From contig CANQNQ010000006.1 of assembly GCA_947625225.1 (NCBI GenBank), positions 1 through 64,000 of the forward strand: a stretch of 64,000 nt of DNA, read 5' to 3'. This document shows positions 15,396 to 25,800 of this stretch, in pieces; positions within the stretch are counted from its first letter, which is position 1; each line of letters begins with the position of its first letter. A program made the position numbers and the translations under genes. Under the pieces are notes generated by a model. It had not been told where the DNA came from. It saw only the letters and a program-made list of their open reading frames with translations, and searched no databases. This DNA is from an uncultured Clostridia bacterium (GTDB lineage Bacteria > Bacillota > Clostridia > Christensenellales > CAG-917).

Positions 15396-16172
15396 ATGAA
15401 AATAAATTTGTCAAAGGAATCCCTCAAAAAATTTGCAAAAAGCGCATATGAGGTCGTAAAAAAGCGCTGGTGGATCATTTTGATAGAGCTGGCGCTGCTG
15501 GCGTTGATACTTGTTGCGGATCAGCTTACAAAGATACATGTCATGGACGCGTTTGAAAAGCACGGCGACCCATACGAGGTCATGCCCGGCTTTTTGACGT
15601 TGACGTTCAGCGAAAATACCGGAGCGGGATTCGGGATATTCAAAAACAATACCACAGCGCTGACAGTCATCACGATTATAGTTGTTGTGGGCGTGCTGGG
15701 CTACCTTGCGGCGGCGCAAAAGCAGACCATGTGGCTGCGCATACCCCTCATCATGATAGCGGGCGGCGGCATAGGCAACACCATAGACAGGCTGGCGCTT
15801 GGATACGTGCGCGACTTTATGCAATTTGCCTTTTTGGAACATTTCAAATACATCTTCAACGTGGCGGACAGCTTTGTCACGGTGGGCGCCTTTATGCTTG
15901 TGATAGTGCTTGTCGTCATGCTGGTCAAGGAGGGCAGAAAAAACAAGAAGGAGTTTGAGGAGGAGCAGGCAAAAAAGGTTGCGGGCGGTCATGTCGAACA
16001 GCCTATGGACCCGCTGGACGCGCCAAAAAATATCAATCCCATGCTTAGCTCCCCAAACACATATAACTTTGTTGAACCCACCGAGGATAATACGGAAGCG
16101 ACCCCATCCGAGGACGGCGGCAAGCAAGATAGCGATGCGCAAAAAGACGACTCAGGTGCGCATTTTGAATGA
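15396..16172 (+). CDS. lspA: Lipoprotein signal peptidase with long acidic C-terminal tail
   Basis: LspA (signal peptidase II) cleaves prolipoproteins in the membrane. Four hydrophobic segments and the catalytic aspartates in the GNTIDRLALGYVRDF and NVADSF motifs are visible between about 115 and 160. Total length is 258 against the usual 150-170; the excess is mainly a cytoplasmic tail from about 175 rich in Asp, Glu, Asn and Pro. An N-terminal extension of about 25 residues is also present. Its substrates would include the large lipoprotein at 22853. Confidence 0.92.
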   Translation: MKINLSKESLKKFAKSAYEVVKKRWWIILIELALLALILVADQLTKIHVMDAFEKHGDPYEVMPGFLTLTFSENTGAGFGIFKNNTTALTVITIIVVVGVLGYLAAAQKQTMWLRIPLIMIAGGGIGNTIDRLALGYVRDFMQFAFLEHFKYIFNVADSFVTVGAFMLVIVLVVMLVKEGRKNKKEFEEEQAKKVAGGHVEQPMDPLDAPKNINPMLSSPNTYNFVEPTEDNTEATPSEDGGKQDSDAQKDDSGAHFE

Positions 16173-16173
16173 T

Positions 16174-17073
16174 ATGACGGCAGTTGTAGATGCACAAAAA
16201 ATCAGACTTGACGTGTTTGTCGGCGAAAAGTTTGCGCTGACGCGCTCTGCGGCGAAGAGCGCAATAGAGAAGTACGGCGCGACAGTCAACGGCGTGCTAA
16301 GGACAAAGAGCGGCTTCGAGCTTAAAGAGGGGGACAGCGTGGAGTTTGTCCCGCCCGCTCCGGAAGCGCTTGACGCCACAGCGGCGGACATTCCGCTTGA
16401 CATCGTGTATCAGGACGACAGCCTCGCTGTCATCAACAAGCCGCAGGGCATGGTGGTGCATCAGGCGTCCTCATATAAAAAGAGCGACACGCTTGTCAAC
16501 GCGTTGCTGTTCAATCTTGACAATCTCAGCGGCATCAACGGCGTAATACGCCCCGGAATAGTGCATCGGCTGGACAAGGACACGTCGGGACTTATCGTGG
16601 TCGCCAAAAACGACGCGGCGCATTTAAGCCTCGCGGCGCAGATCCAAAAGAAAACCGCGCGACGCATTTACGTAGGGCTTTGTGACGGCAACTTCAAACA
16701 GGACGAGGGCACCGTGGACGCGCCCATCGCCCGCAGCAAGAAGGATCGCAAGAAGATGGCTATAGACCCAAACGGCAGGAGGGCGGTGACGCACTACAGC
16801 GTTCTTGAACGATACGGACGCTACACGCTCGTGCGCTTCGAACTGGAGACGGGCAGGACGCACCAGATACGCGTGCACGCCGCAAGTCTGCACCATCCCA
16901 TCGTGGGCGACCCGCTGTACGGCGGCTCTACCGCGTTATATGACAAGGGACAGCTGCTGCATGCGTGCAGGCTGGAACTCACGCATCCCGTCAGCGGGGA
17001 GCGCATGACGTTTGAGTGTCCTCTTCCTCCGCACTTTCAGAGCGTGTTGGACAGGTTGAAACCGGTCGAATGA
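16174..17073 (+). CDS. rluD: RluD-family 23S rRNA pseudouridine synthase
   Basis: A 299-residue protein with an N-terminal S4 domain (KIRLDVFVGEKFALTRSAAKSAIEKYG), the catalytic motif HRLDKDTSGL and the ETGRTHQIRVH segment of the RluA/RluD family. The ATG at 16174 starts one base after the lspA stop; a TTG at 16165 in the same frame has better spacing from AGGTG and is an alternative. Last gene of the yggS-sepF-lspA-rluD unit. Confidence 0.93.
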   Translation: MTAVVDAQKIRLDVFVGEKFALTRSAAKSAIEKYGATVNGVLRTKSGFELKEGDSVEFVPPAPEALDATAADIPLDIVYQDDSLAVINKPQGMVVHQASSYKKSDTLVNALLFNLDNLSGINGVIRPGIVHRLDKDTSGLIVVAKNDAAHLSLAAQIQKKTARRIYVGLCDGNFKQDEGTVDAPIARSKKDRKKMAIDPNGRRAVTHYSVLERYGRYTLVRFELETGRTHQIRVHAASLHHPIVGDPLYGGSTALYDKGQLLHACRLELTHPVSGERMTFECPLPPHFQSVLDRLKPVE

Positions 17074-17160
17074 GTTTATACATTTTGAAACAGTCAATCT
17101 AAATCAAAAATATTCGATTAAATAACTTAAATTTGTTTGTTTTGAATATTCGATATTCTA

Positions 17161-17182
17161 ATCAAAATGCAATCGTTTTGAT
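17161..17182. terminator. Weak bidirectional terminator between rluD and rqcH
   Basis: ATCAAAA pairs with TTTTGAT around an 8-base loop in an AT-rich gap between convergent genes. The surrounding 80 bases also contain repeated AATATTCGAT palindromes. Confidence 0.4.
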
Positions 17183-17188
17183 AACAGC

Positions 17189-18886
17189 TTATTTCTTCAT
17201 AAGAAACTCCTCGTGAGCGTCGGGAGTGGACAACATCGTCCTGAAGTTGACGTAGATCACTTGCCCCGGATGTCCCATGGGCTTGCGCTTGACGTTGCGT
17301 CGCTCGGTGTAGTCCACGTCACAGCTTGCCTGCATGTTGGACGCGGCAATTTCGCCCGCGATCTTCAGCACATTGTCGGGGACGGAACGCCCCTCGGTGA
17401 TTATCACGGTGTGCGCGCCGTGCCCGTTTTTGATGTGTAGCCAGACGTCGTTGGAGGAGGCTATTTTGAAGGTCAGTTCGTCGTTTTGCAAGTTGTTTTT
17501 GCCCTTGTAAATGTCAAATCCGTCCACGCGATAGATGTAGGGCGGCTCCGCGGCCTCCTTGCGCACCTTGCCCTTGCTCGCCTTGCGCTTTATGCCGCCA
17601 AGTGAGGCAAGCTCCTCCTCTATGGACTGCGTGCCCGCGTCGTAGGGCAGCGCGCTTATCTCCTCCTCGATGGATTGCACGTAGCTCAGCAGCTCTCTGT
17701 CGGCGACAAGTTTTTTTTGAGTGAACTCCTTGGTGCGCTTAAGTTTGTTGTACTTTGCGTAGTACGCCGCGGAGTTTTTTGAGGGGATTAACCGTGCGTC
17801 TAATGGGATATCTACCTCTTGAGAGGAATAGTAGTCCAAGCAGTGCAACACCTCGTCGCCCTGCTTGATCTTGTAGATATTGTTGACCACCAGCTCGCCG
17901 TACAGCCTGTACTTGTCCATATTTTCGCATTCGTGCAGGCGCTCGAGGTCTATGGCGATATTTTTTTCCACTTTGGCGCGCAAGCGTTTTGCCTGTGTGG
18001 ACAGCGTTTTGAGGCGCGCGCGGTTGCGTATCTCCCTGTCGCCGGCGGTGTACAGCGCGTCGTACGCCTCGCTCATGCTGTCGAAACGTATGACGTTGCT
18101 CATGTCCGCAAGCGCAAGGCTACGATACAAGGTGGGGTATACCTCGCCGCCTATCATGCAGGGCGCGAAGTCTTCGCAATTTGTAAACGCGGCGAAGGTC
18201 TCCTTAAATTTGACGGACTGCGCTTCGCTCAGGCGTTCGCACTGATTTGAAAGTCCCGCCCTGAACAGCAATTCCGTGACGGTCGCGCCCGAAAAGCCGG
18301 ATATGTTGGCTAGGATATATTTGTGCAGATCGCCGCCGCTATATGCGGACAATATGCCGTTACAGTCGTTCAGATAGCTTGTTTTGGGCTGATTCACGGG
18401 AGAGTAGTGTATGCCGCGCATCACGACGTGTTCCCTTGCCTCCTCAAGAGGCAGGTGCTTCACCGCGTCAAGAATGACGTGCTGCGCGTCGGTGAACACG
18501 ATGTTGGAGTACCTGTTCATTATCTCCACAAACATAAAGTAGGTCGCCTCGTCCCTCATCTCGGTGCGCGCGTTGAAGCGCAGGTATATTATCCTGTCCG
18601 CGTTGAACACACCTATCTCGTCTATGGAGGCGTTGGATAGGTATTTGCGCAGCAGCATGCAAAGATTGGGCGCCGCCTGCGGGCTTGGTTTGCGCGACGA
18701 GGTGAGGTGTATGCGCGGCGCGGCGGCGTTGCAGGATATCACCAGACATTGATTTTTGCCCTGAGCGCGCACAAAAAAGCGCAGCTCGTCCGCTTCGGGC
18801 TGTTGGATCTTGTCTATTCGTGCGCCTTTAAGCTGCAAATTCAGCTCTTTCGCGAGGGCGCTGAGCGCATACAGGTCGCTTCCCAT
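17189..18886 (-). CDS. rqcH: RqcH, NFACT-family ribosome quality-control factor
   Basis: A 565-residue NFACT protein that binds stalled 50S subunits and directs C-terminal alanine tailing. The N-terminal segment LNLQLKGARIDKIQQPEADE matches the family start exactly, coiled coils occupy the middle (about 270-430), and the NFACT-R region follows with DVWLHIKNGHGAHTVI. Translation from the ATG at 18886 is preferred over upstream in-frame codons because a promoter ends six bases before it. It is divergent from tig. Confidence 0.93.
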   Translation of the reverse strand: MGSDLYALSALAKELNLQLKGARIDKIQQPEADELRFFVRAQGKNQCLVISCNAAAPRIHLTSSRKPSPQAAPNLCMLLRKYLSNASIDEIGVFNADRIIYLRFNARTEMRDEATYFMFVEIMNRYSNIVFTDAQHVILDAVKHLPLEEAREHVVMRGIHYSPVNQPKTSYLNDCNGILSAYSGGDLHKYILANISGFSGATVTELLFRAGLSNQCERLSEAQSVKFKETFAAFTNCEDFAPCMIGGEVYPTLYRSLALADMSNVIRFDSMSEAYDALYTAGDREIRNRARLKTLSTQAKRLRAKVEKNIAIDLERLHECENMDKYRLYGELVVNNIYKIKQGDEVLHCLDYYSSQEVDIPLDARLIPSKNSAAYYAKYNKLKRTKEFTQKKLVADRELLSYVQSIEEEISALPYDAGTQSIEEELASLGGIKRKASKGKVRKEAAEPPYIYRVDGFDIYKGKNNLQNDELTFKIASSNDVWLHIKNGHGAHTVIITEGRSVPDNVLKIAGEIAASNMQASCDVDYTERRNVKRKPMGHPGQVIYVNFRTMLSTPDAHEEFLMKK

Positions 18887-18921
18887 ACGCATATGATAGC
18901 ATCTTTTCGCGATATTTACAA
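18887..18921 (-). promoter_or_regulatory. SigA-type promoter for a predicted leaderless rqcH mRNA
   Basis: On the minus strand TTGTAA (18921-18916), 17 bases, an extended TGC-TATCAT (18898-18893), then six bases ATGCGT and ATG at 18886. No Shine-Dalgarno. Confidence 0.75.
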
Positions 18922-18961
18922 CACCCAAATGCGCGCCGCAAATTTTGTTGTTAAATTTGAG

Positions 18962-18990
18962 TTGCATTTTGTCGCGCCTTATGCTATAAT
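18962..18990 (+). promoter_or_regulatory. SigA-type promoter for tig
   Basis: TTGCAT at 18962-18967, 17-base spacer and extended TGC-TATAAT at 18985-18990, giving a leader of about 60 bases with GGAGGA before the tig ATG. Confidence 0.75.
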
Positions 18991-19059
18991 CCATTCTACT
19001 CATAAATTATATTGAATGGGCAGGCTTTTATAGTGAACAGGCTTGCATTCGGAGGATCA

Positions 19060-20478
19060 ATGGATTTCACTGTCGAAAAGCTCGAAAAGAGCCAAATCAA
19101 ATTCAACTTCGTCGCCGACAGCGCCGCTTTTGAAAAGGCTGTTGCGACTGTGTACGCAAAGACAAAGCACAAGTACAAAGTGCCCGGATTCAGACCCGGT
19201 CACGCGCCCAGAAGAGTCATCGAGGGCATGTACGGCGCAGGCGTGTTTTTCTCTGACGCGGTAAACGAACTCATCGACGACGCCATAGAGCAGTTGAGGC
19301 ATAACGAGGAGTACAGCATTGTGGAGTTTTCCGGCGTTGACAACGTGGACATCCCCGACGAGGGCGGCGTGAAGTTTACGCTGACCGCGGTGGTGAAGCC
19401 CGAAGTCAAGCTGGGCGCATACAAGGGCCTGTCCGTCGCCAAAAAGGCGGCAAAGGTCACCCAGAAGCAGATAGACGACTACATCGAGACGGCTCGCAAA
19501 AAGCAGGCGCGTCTTGTGGATATTGACGGCGAGGCCGCCATGGGCAACACCGTCGTGATGGACTTCGTCGGCAAGGTGGACGGCGAGGCGTTTGAGGGCG
19601 GCACAGCCGCAGATCACGAGCTTGTGCTGGGCAGCCATTCCTTCATCCCCGGCTTCGAGGAGCAGCTTGTTGGCGTTAAGGCGGGCGACAAGAAGGACGT
19701 CAACGTCACTTTCCCCGCAGACTATCCCGCAGAGGAGTTGGCAGGCAAGGAAGCGGTGTTTGACTGCACGATAAAAGCGGTCCGTATCGAGGAACTTCCC
19801 GAAGTGAACGACGAATTTGCCACCACAGTGTCCGAATTTGATACTCTTGCGGAGTACAAAGCGGACGTCAAGGCAAAGCTCGCCAAGGAGGAAGAGGACA
19901 AGGCGGAGCGCGCTTACGAGGACGACCTCATCCACGCCATCGTGGACAACGCCGAAGTCGAAGTGCCCGAAGCGATGAACAAGAACGAGGTGGAGGATAT
20001 GCTCGCCGAGTTTGAGCACAGGCTTTACCATGACGGTCTGAGCCTCGACGACTACTGCAAATACGTTGGCGTGACAGTGGACAAGATAAGGGAGGACTTT
20101 GCCAAGACCGCCGCTATCAACGTCCGCACCCGCCTCGTGCTGGAGGAGATCGTCAAGGCGGAGAACATCACGCTGGAGCAGGACGAGATAGAGGCAAAGA
20201 TAGCCGAATTTGCTCAGCAGGACGGAGTTTCCGCGGACGAAGTGAAGCAGAATCCCGAATATATTGAATACATAATCAATTCCGCGCTGTCCCACAAGCT
20301 TATCGACGTCATAAAGAGCTTCAACAAGCCCGCTGCAAAGAAGGCGAAGAAGGAAACCGAAGCTCCCGCAGAGGAAGCCAAGGAAGAGGCAAAAGAGGAA
20401 GTAAAAGAGGAAAAACTCGCAAAGAAAGCGGCAAAATCGACAAAAAAGGCGAAGCCGAGCGAGGCTGAAGGCGAATAA
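19060..20478 (+). CDS. tig: Trigger factor
   Basis: Ribosome-bound chaperone and prolyl isomerase of 472 residues. The ribosome-binding signature appears as GFRPGHAPRRVIEGMYG, the FKBP domain at about 145-230 (GNTVVMDFVGKVDGEAFEGGTA) and a helical C-terminal domain after it. Residues from about 425 form a tail of alternating Lys, Glu and Ala not usual for the family. GGAGGATCA precedes the ATG at 19060. First gene of tig-clpP-clpX. Confidence 0.96.
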   Translation: MDFTVEKLEKSQIKFNFVADSAAFEKAVATVYAKTKHKYKVPGFRPGHAPRRVIEGMYGAGVFFSDAVNELIDDAIEQLRHNEEYSIVEFSGVDNVDIPDEGGVKFTLTAVVKPEVKLGAYKGLSVAKKAAKVTQKQIDDYIETARKKQARLVDIDGEAAMGNTVVMDFVGKVDGEAFEGGTAADHELVLGSHSFIPGFEEQLVGVKAGDKKDVNVTFPADYPAEELAGKEAVFDCTIKAVRIEELPEVNDEFATTVSEFDTLAEYKADVKAKLAKEEEDKAERAYEDDLIHAIVDNAEVEVPEAMNKNEVEDMLAEFEHRLYHDGLSLDDYCKYVGVTVDKIREDFAKTAAINVRTRLVLEEIVKAENITLEQDEIEAKIAEFAQQDGVSADEVKQNPEYIEYIINSALSHKLIDVIKSFNKPAAKKAKKETEAPAEEAKEEAKEEVKEEKLAKKAAKSTKKAKPSEAEGE

Positions 20479-20637
20479 CATTTTCAGATGTTGTGTACAA
20501 TAATGTAACAGTGCCGCGCCTCACGTTGTTGAGGCGCGCATACAATAAGGTCGATCCCACTTATTTTAATGTTTGTTTTAGATTGATGGGTCACAATACG
20601 GCTGACGGGCGCAGAGGCGCGCAAATAAAGGAGAGAT

Positions 20638-21234
20638 ATGGACTTCAAAAATCAATTGATACCTATGGTCATAGAGCAGACGGGCAGAGGCGAACGCTCG
20701 TTTGACATCTTTTCACGCTTGCTGGAGGACAGGATAGTTTTCCTCACCGGCGAGATAGACGACAACGTGGCGGACCTCGTCGTGGCGCAGCTGATCTACC
20801 TTGAGGGCAAGGATTCCTCCAAGGATATCAGCCTTTACATCAACAGCCCCGGCGGCTCCGTTTCGGCGGGCTTTGCCATCTATGACACAATGAACTACAT
20901 CAAGTGCGACGTTTCCACCATCTGCATTGGCATGGCGGCGTCCATGGGCGCGTTCCTGCTGTCCTCGGGCACCAAGGGCAAGAGGTACTCCCTTCCCAAC
21001 GCCAAGATAATGATCCACCAGCCTCTCGGCGGCGCGCAGGGTCAGGCAAGCGACATCGCCATACAGGCAAGCGAGATACTCAAGACCAAGAGCCGTCTCA
21101 ACGAGATCCTCGCCGCAAACACCGGGCAGGAGCTGTCCAAGGTGGAAGTGGACACCGACCGCGACTTCTACATGACCGCGGAGGAAGCGGAAAAATACGG
21201 CTTGGTGGACAAGATATTCTATTCCAGAAAGTGA
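20638..21234 (+). CDS. clpP: ATP-dependent Clp protease proteolytic subunit
   Basis: The 198-residue serine peptidase that assembles into the ClpP tetradecamer. The nucleophile is in [11 protein letters not shown], the histidine in IMIHQPLGG, and the aspartate in the DTDRDF segment. AAGGAGAG precedes the ATG. It lies between tig and clpX, its partner ATPase, with a 159-base leader holding a GC-rich hairpin that lacks a U-run. Confidence 0.97.
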   Translation: MDFKNQLIPMVIEQTGRGERSFDIFSRLLEDRIVFLTGEIDDNVADLVVAQLIYLEGKDSSKDISLYINSPGGSVSAGFAIYDTMNYIKCDVSTICIGMAASMGAFLLSSGTKGKRYSLPNAKIMIHQPLGGAQGQASDIAIQASEILKTKSRLNEILAANTGQELSKVEVDTDRDFYMTAEEAEKYGLVDKIFYSRK

Positions 21235-21305
21235 TATAAACAGGGCATCTAAAGGCATATATCGGACGTTTTGCGCATTTTGGCAAACGTAAGTGAGGAG
21301 AATAA

Positions 21306-22559
21306 ATGGATTATCACAAGGAACAACATTGCAGCTTTTGCGGCAAAGGCACCAGCGAGGTGGAAAAGATAATCTCCGGTCCCAACGACATCACTATCTG
21401 CAACGAGTGTATAGACGAATGCGTCTATCTGCTGGGCAGGGATGAGGAAGAGGAGGACAAGGGGCTTAGTCTTTACACCCCAAAGGAGATAAAGCAGAAG
21501 CTGGACGAGTATATCATAGGGCAGGACAGCGCAAAACGCGTGCTGTCCGTCGCGGTGTACAATCACTACAAGCGCATCTCCCAAAACAGGGACAAAAAGA
21601 GCGACGTCGTGCTTGAAAAGAGCAACGTGCTTATGCTGGGTCCCACGGGTTCGGGCAAAACGCTGCTTGCAAAGACGCTTGCGCAGATACTCAACGTGCC
21701 TTTTGCGGTGGCGGACGCGACCACGCTTACCGAAGCGGGCTACGTGGGCGAGGATGTCGAAAACATTTTGCTCAAGTTGATACAGGCGGCAAACGGCGAC
21801 CTCAAGCGCGCCGAGATGGGCATCGTCTACATTGACGAGATAGACAAGATCGCCAAAAAGAGCGAGAATGTATCCATCACCCGCGACGTCAGCGGCGAGG
21901 GCGTGCAGCAGGCTCTGCTGAAGATCATAGAGGGCACCATTGCCAGCGTGCCTCCGCAGGGCGGCAGGAAGCATCCCAATCAGGAGTGCTACCAGCTGGA
22001 TACCACCAACATACTATTCATCTGCGGCGGAGCGTTTGTGGATCTGGACAAGATAGTTGTCAGCCGTCGCGACAGCTCAAAGCTGGGCTTCGGCTCTTCC
22101 GTGAAGGGCACCGAGGACTACAAATACGACGAGCTTATAGAGGCGCTGCAACCCATAGACCTCATCAAATACGGCCTCATTCCCGAATTTGTGGGGCGCG
22201 TGCCAATAGTGGTGGGGCTCAACGCGCTGGACGAGGACGCGCTGGTAAGCATACTTTCTCAGCCCAAAAACGCGCTTGTCAAGCAGTACGAAACACAGTT
22301 TGCCATCGACGGCGTGGAGTTGGAGTTCGAGACGGACGCGCTTAGGGCGGTGGCTCGCAAGGCGATACAGCTGGACACGGGCGCACGCGGCTTGCGCGCC
22401 ATATTGGAGGAGGTTTTGCTGGATCTGATGTTTGAGATCCCCTCCGACAAGAGCGTGCAGAAGGTGGTGGTCACCCGCGACGCCATAGAGAAGCGCGGCA
22501 CGCCGTTGGTCATCAAAAAGCGCCGCCAGCTTGCCAATCCCGAGGACAAAATAGCGTGA
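21306..22559 (+). CDS. clpX: Clp protease ATPase subunit ClpX
   Basis: A 417-residue AAA+ unfoldase. The N-terminal C4 zinc finger (CSFCGKG ... CNECIDEC) binds substrates and adaptors, Walker A is [10 protein letters not shown], Walker B is [10 protein letters not shown], and the IGF-type ClpP-binding loop region falls in the large domain. GAGGAG precedes the ATG. It ends at a strong terminator. Confidence 0.97.
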   Translation: MDYHKEQHCSFCGKGTSEVEKIISGPNDITICNECIDECVYLLGRDEEEEDKGLSLYTPKEIKQKLDEYIIGQDSAKRVLSVAVYNHYKRISQNRDKKSDVVLEKSNVLMLGPTGSGKTLLAKTLAQILNVPFAVADATTLTEAGYVGEDVENILLKLIQAANGDLKRAEMGIVYIDEIDKIAKKSENVSITRDVSGEGVQQALLKIIEGTIASVPPQGGRKHPNQECYQLDTTNILFICGGAFVDLDKIVVSRRDSSKLGFGSSVKGTEDYKYDELIEALQPIDLIKYGLIPEFVGRVPIVVGLNALDEDALVSILSQPKNALVKQYETQFAIDGVELEFETDALRAVARKAIQLDTGARGLRAILEEVLLDLMFEIPSDKSVQKVVVTRDAIEKRGTPLVIKKRRQLANPEDKIA

Positions 22560-22577
22560 TGATTTGACTTGCTTTTG

Positions 22578-22612
22578 CCGCGCGGAGAGTTTGCGCTCTC
22601 CGCGCGGTTTTG
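22578..22612 (+). terminator. Strong intrinsic terminator after clpX
   Basis: CCGCGCGGAGAG pairs perfectly with CTCTCCGCGCGG around TTTGCG, followed by TTTTGT. Confidence 0.9.
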
Positions 22613-22643
22613 TATTATATGCGGCAAAACAGGCGTTCTGAAC

Positions 22644-22713
22644 GCGTCGATTTGCCAAAGCGTATACGCGTTGAAATGCCAAACGGGTACGCACTGATGT
22701 GCCAAGCGGATAA
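22644..22713. repeat. Three tandem imperfect 23-24-bp repeats
   Basis: Units at 22644-22667, 22668-22690 and 22691-22713 share the pattern GCGTTGA..TGCCAA.CGG.TAC. They sit between the clpX terminator and the lipoprotein promoter. Tandem operator sites or a degenerate repeat are both possible. Confidence 0.65.
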
Positions 22714-22767
22714 TTTTATTAAATCTTATAAATATAAATTTAATGAATATATATGCGCAAAATACGC

Positions 22768-22797
22768 TTGACAAAACCTGCGCGTCAAGGGTAACAT
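22768..22797 (+). promoter_or_regulatory. Promoter of the repeat lipoprotein gene
   Basis: TTGACA at 22768-22773, 18-base spacer, TAACAT at 22792-22797, followed by an AT-rich leader and GGAGG before the ATG. Confidence 0.65.
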
Positions 22798-22852
22798 AGA
22801 CTGTAAAGATAATATATTTTTATAATTATACATTGATTCAGGAGGTAAACGT

Positions 22853-25800
22853 ATGAAACGTAATGTCTTTATCGGCGCGATATGCACACTGGTCGTCCTG
22901 CTGTTGGCGGCGTGCGTGTTTGTCGCCTGCAACGACAATAAGACTGAGACATACACAGTGACTTTCCGCGACGGCACTGCCAACATACGCGAAGTAAAGG
23001 TCAAGGCGGGCAGCGAGTTGAAGGAAGCGGACATCCCCGCGGGGCCTTTGCATGACGGCGAGGAGTTCGACGGCTGGTTTATAGAGGATGCGCAAGTTTC
23101 GGCGGGCTTCGTACCGCAGGCGGATTGTGTGGCTTTGGCGAAGTATCACGCCGTGGAGGAGCAGCCGGAGGACGATACTTTGGCGCCGCAAGTGCTTGAG
23201 TCTTTGCGTGGCAACATACTGTTTGAGGGCACGTTGACAGATCATTACACCGACGGCACGCAGGAGCCTTCCACCATACATTCGATGTATGACGCGCAAC
23301 TGAATCTTGTCCTGCAATACGAGATATGGAACGATCAAGTTTGGGACTATTTCCTTGTCACCACATTTGGCAACGACGGTTTGGCATATACGCCTTACCA
23401 CGACCAGTACGGAAATGTGAGATACATGCTGCCTACAAATAGCGAGGGGAATGAATTGCAAATCCAGTTTGCGGACATTGCAAACCCCTTTGAATATCTC
23501 ACTGCCAAGAAGTTGATAAAGGTCAGCGACACCGCATACACCGTGGACTCTGAGGACGCGGAATATATCATTTACGCGCTTACGGGTTACGAGTATCAAA
23601 ACGGCATAAAGACCTTTGAGATACAGGTGGAGGACGGCAAAGCCAAAAAACTGATATACACCACCGATTACCAAAATGATAACAACCTCACGTACTACGT
23701 TGGCGGCGATATCGACATCACCGGGGGCGTATCCCTGCCCGCGGAGTATGTGCATGATTATCCCGAACAGCCCGAACTGAAGGCGGCGCTTGAAAAGGCT
23801 GCTGCGGCGACCTCGTACACCGTTGATCAGACCGTTGAGGGCAGCGACGAGCACGTCAAGGCGTATTTCAAGGACGATCTGGTCTGGGTGGAGCAGCCGG
23901 GCGACAACTCCTACGGCTACGTAGTGCGCCCGGACGGCAACGCCTGGAGATTCCAATTCAACGGCAGCGATATGGTCATAGACTCCACGCCCGCGGCGGG
24001 CAACATTGCGGCGGTGGCGGCGACGTTTATCCCGCTGGTGGCGTCATATTCGATGTTCAAACTTGTGGACGGCAAGTATGTGCTGAGGCAGGAGGACATC
24101 GACAACTACGGCACTGCGTTGGTCAGCTACTGCGCCATGCCCTTTGCAACGGGTCTGGAACAGCAGAATTTGTTCAACAATTACGCGTTTGAGCTTGCCA
24201 TCATCCTCGACGATGAGGGCGATCTGGACAAGGTGGAAGTGACGTACGCCGTGGTGAGCAACACGATCTCCACAGTCACCCTCACGCTTGACTTCAACGA
24301 CTTCAACAGCGCGCAGCTGCCCACCGACCTGCACCTCGACAAAGACGTGATTAACGGTACGATCGAGGCGACATACGTCGGCACCTGGAGGGACTCAGTC
24401 AGCGGCATGCGCGTGGACGTCACCCCCGACAACATCGCCGTCAACGGCATTCCCGCAAGGAAAGTGACCAAGAGTGCAGACGGATATACCGCCGAGGTGG
24501 GCGGCTTGACCTACACCTTCAGCATGCAGAACGGCGTCCTCACTTTGCAGGAGGGCGGCAATTCGTACACGCTGAGGCGCCGCGCTTGCGATTGGGAGGA
24601 TATGTTGGGTACGTACAGCTACAGCGACGGCGATAACATCGTCCAACTTACCATAACGGAAAGCAATCTTACGCTCAGGATAAACGACAGTCAGGCTACC
24701 CTCAATGCCGAAAACTTCATGTTCAGCGAGGAGGACGGCGCCACCGAGATCCTGTTTATGGCAAGCACGGCGGAAGGCACGCAGTATGTTATAATCACCT
24801 TGCTCGCCAAGAATAAGGCGGTCAACGTCTGGATGGGCTTTGACGATGATGACTATACGCTCGACGCCAATTTGTACGCCGAGAACTATGATTTTGACGA
24901 TTGGAGCGAGTTTGTCGGCAGCTACAGCGACGGCACAAATACGCTTGAAGTGACTGCGGACAGCATCACTATAGTTTATGACGGCGAGACTCACACATTT
25001 GAAAAGGAAAATATCCTGTACGAGGCGGTGGAGTACGGCGCGCCGTCCTTCACTATGGTTGACGGCAGCACCACCTATGGTTTGCAACAGTACGGCTCCA
25101 CAACATACAAGATAGCGTTGTTTATCGCGCAGGGCAGCGATACAAGTCCCGATCGCGCCACCGTGTACGTCAGGGAAGGCTACGAGCCTGCGGATTGGAG
25201 CATATATGTGGGCAACTTCATCGACCAGGGTGACGAGAGCTACTCCGTGCGCATAACCGCAAGCGCGCTGTATCTGACGATAAGCGGCGTGGAATATACC
25301 GCAAGCGACATCGACTTTGACACCTATCTGTTCTATGCGCTGGACGGCAGTTCCATGTGGCTGGATCGTTTCGACTTCACGGCAAACGGCAAGGCATATT
25401 CCTTGCGTCAATACGCCGTGGGTAGTGTGGAATTGCTGTCGCTGCTTGAGGTAGGCGAAAGCAGCAACTTGCCGCTTGCCACGCTTGGCCGCGACGACAA
25501 GGAAGATTTGGAGGATTGGAGCAAGTACTACGGCACGTATGCGTGGAGCGACTACTCCATAACCGTGGCGGAGCAGGGGTTGACCGTAACGCTGGACGGC
25601 AGCGCGGTCAATGCGGAAAGAGTGACGTTCTACGGCAGGACGGACTACGTCAACGGCGGACTGATGTATGCGTTCGACTTTGTCGTGAACGATGACAACT
25701 ACACGCTGCAATTTGTCAGCGGACAGGCGGCGGCAATATTGACCTCCGACGCGCTCAAATTGATGTTGGTGGGCACGTCATACGAGCCCGAAACCAACCG

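Noticed and set aside
19057-20481. 474-codon minus-strand open frame opposite tig
   Set aside because: Antisense to trigger factor; created by its codon bias.
22644-22713. CRISPR array
   Set aside because: Repeats are contiguous and imperfect with no spacers, and no cas genes are present.
24395-25711. 438-codon minus-strand open frame inside the lipoprotein gene
   Set aside because: Antisense shadow; the sense frame has signal peptide, repeats and ribosome site.
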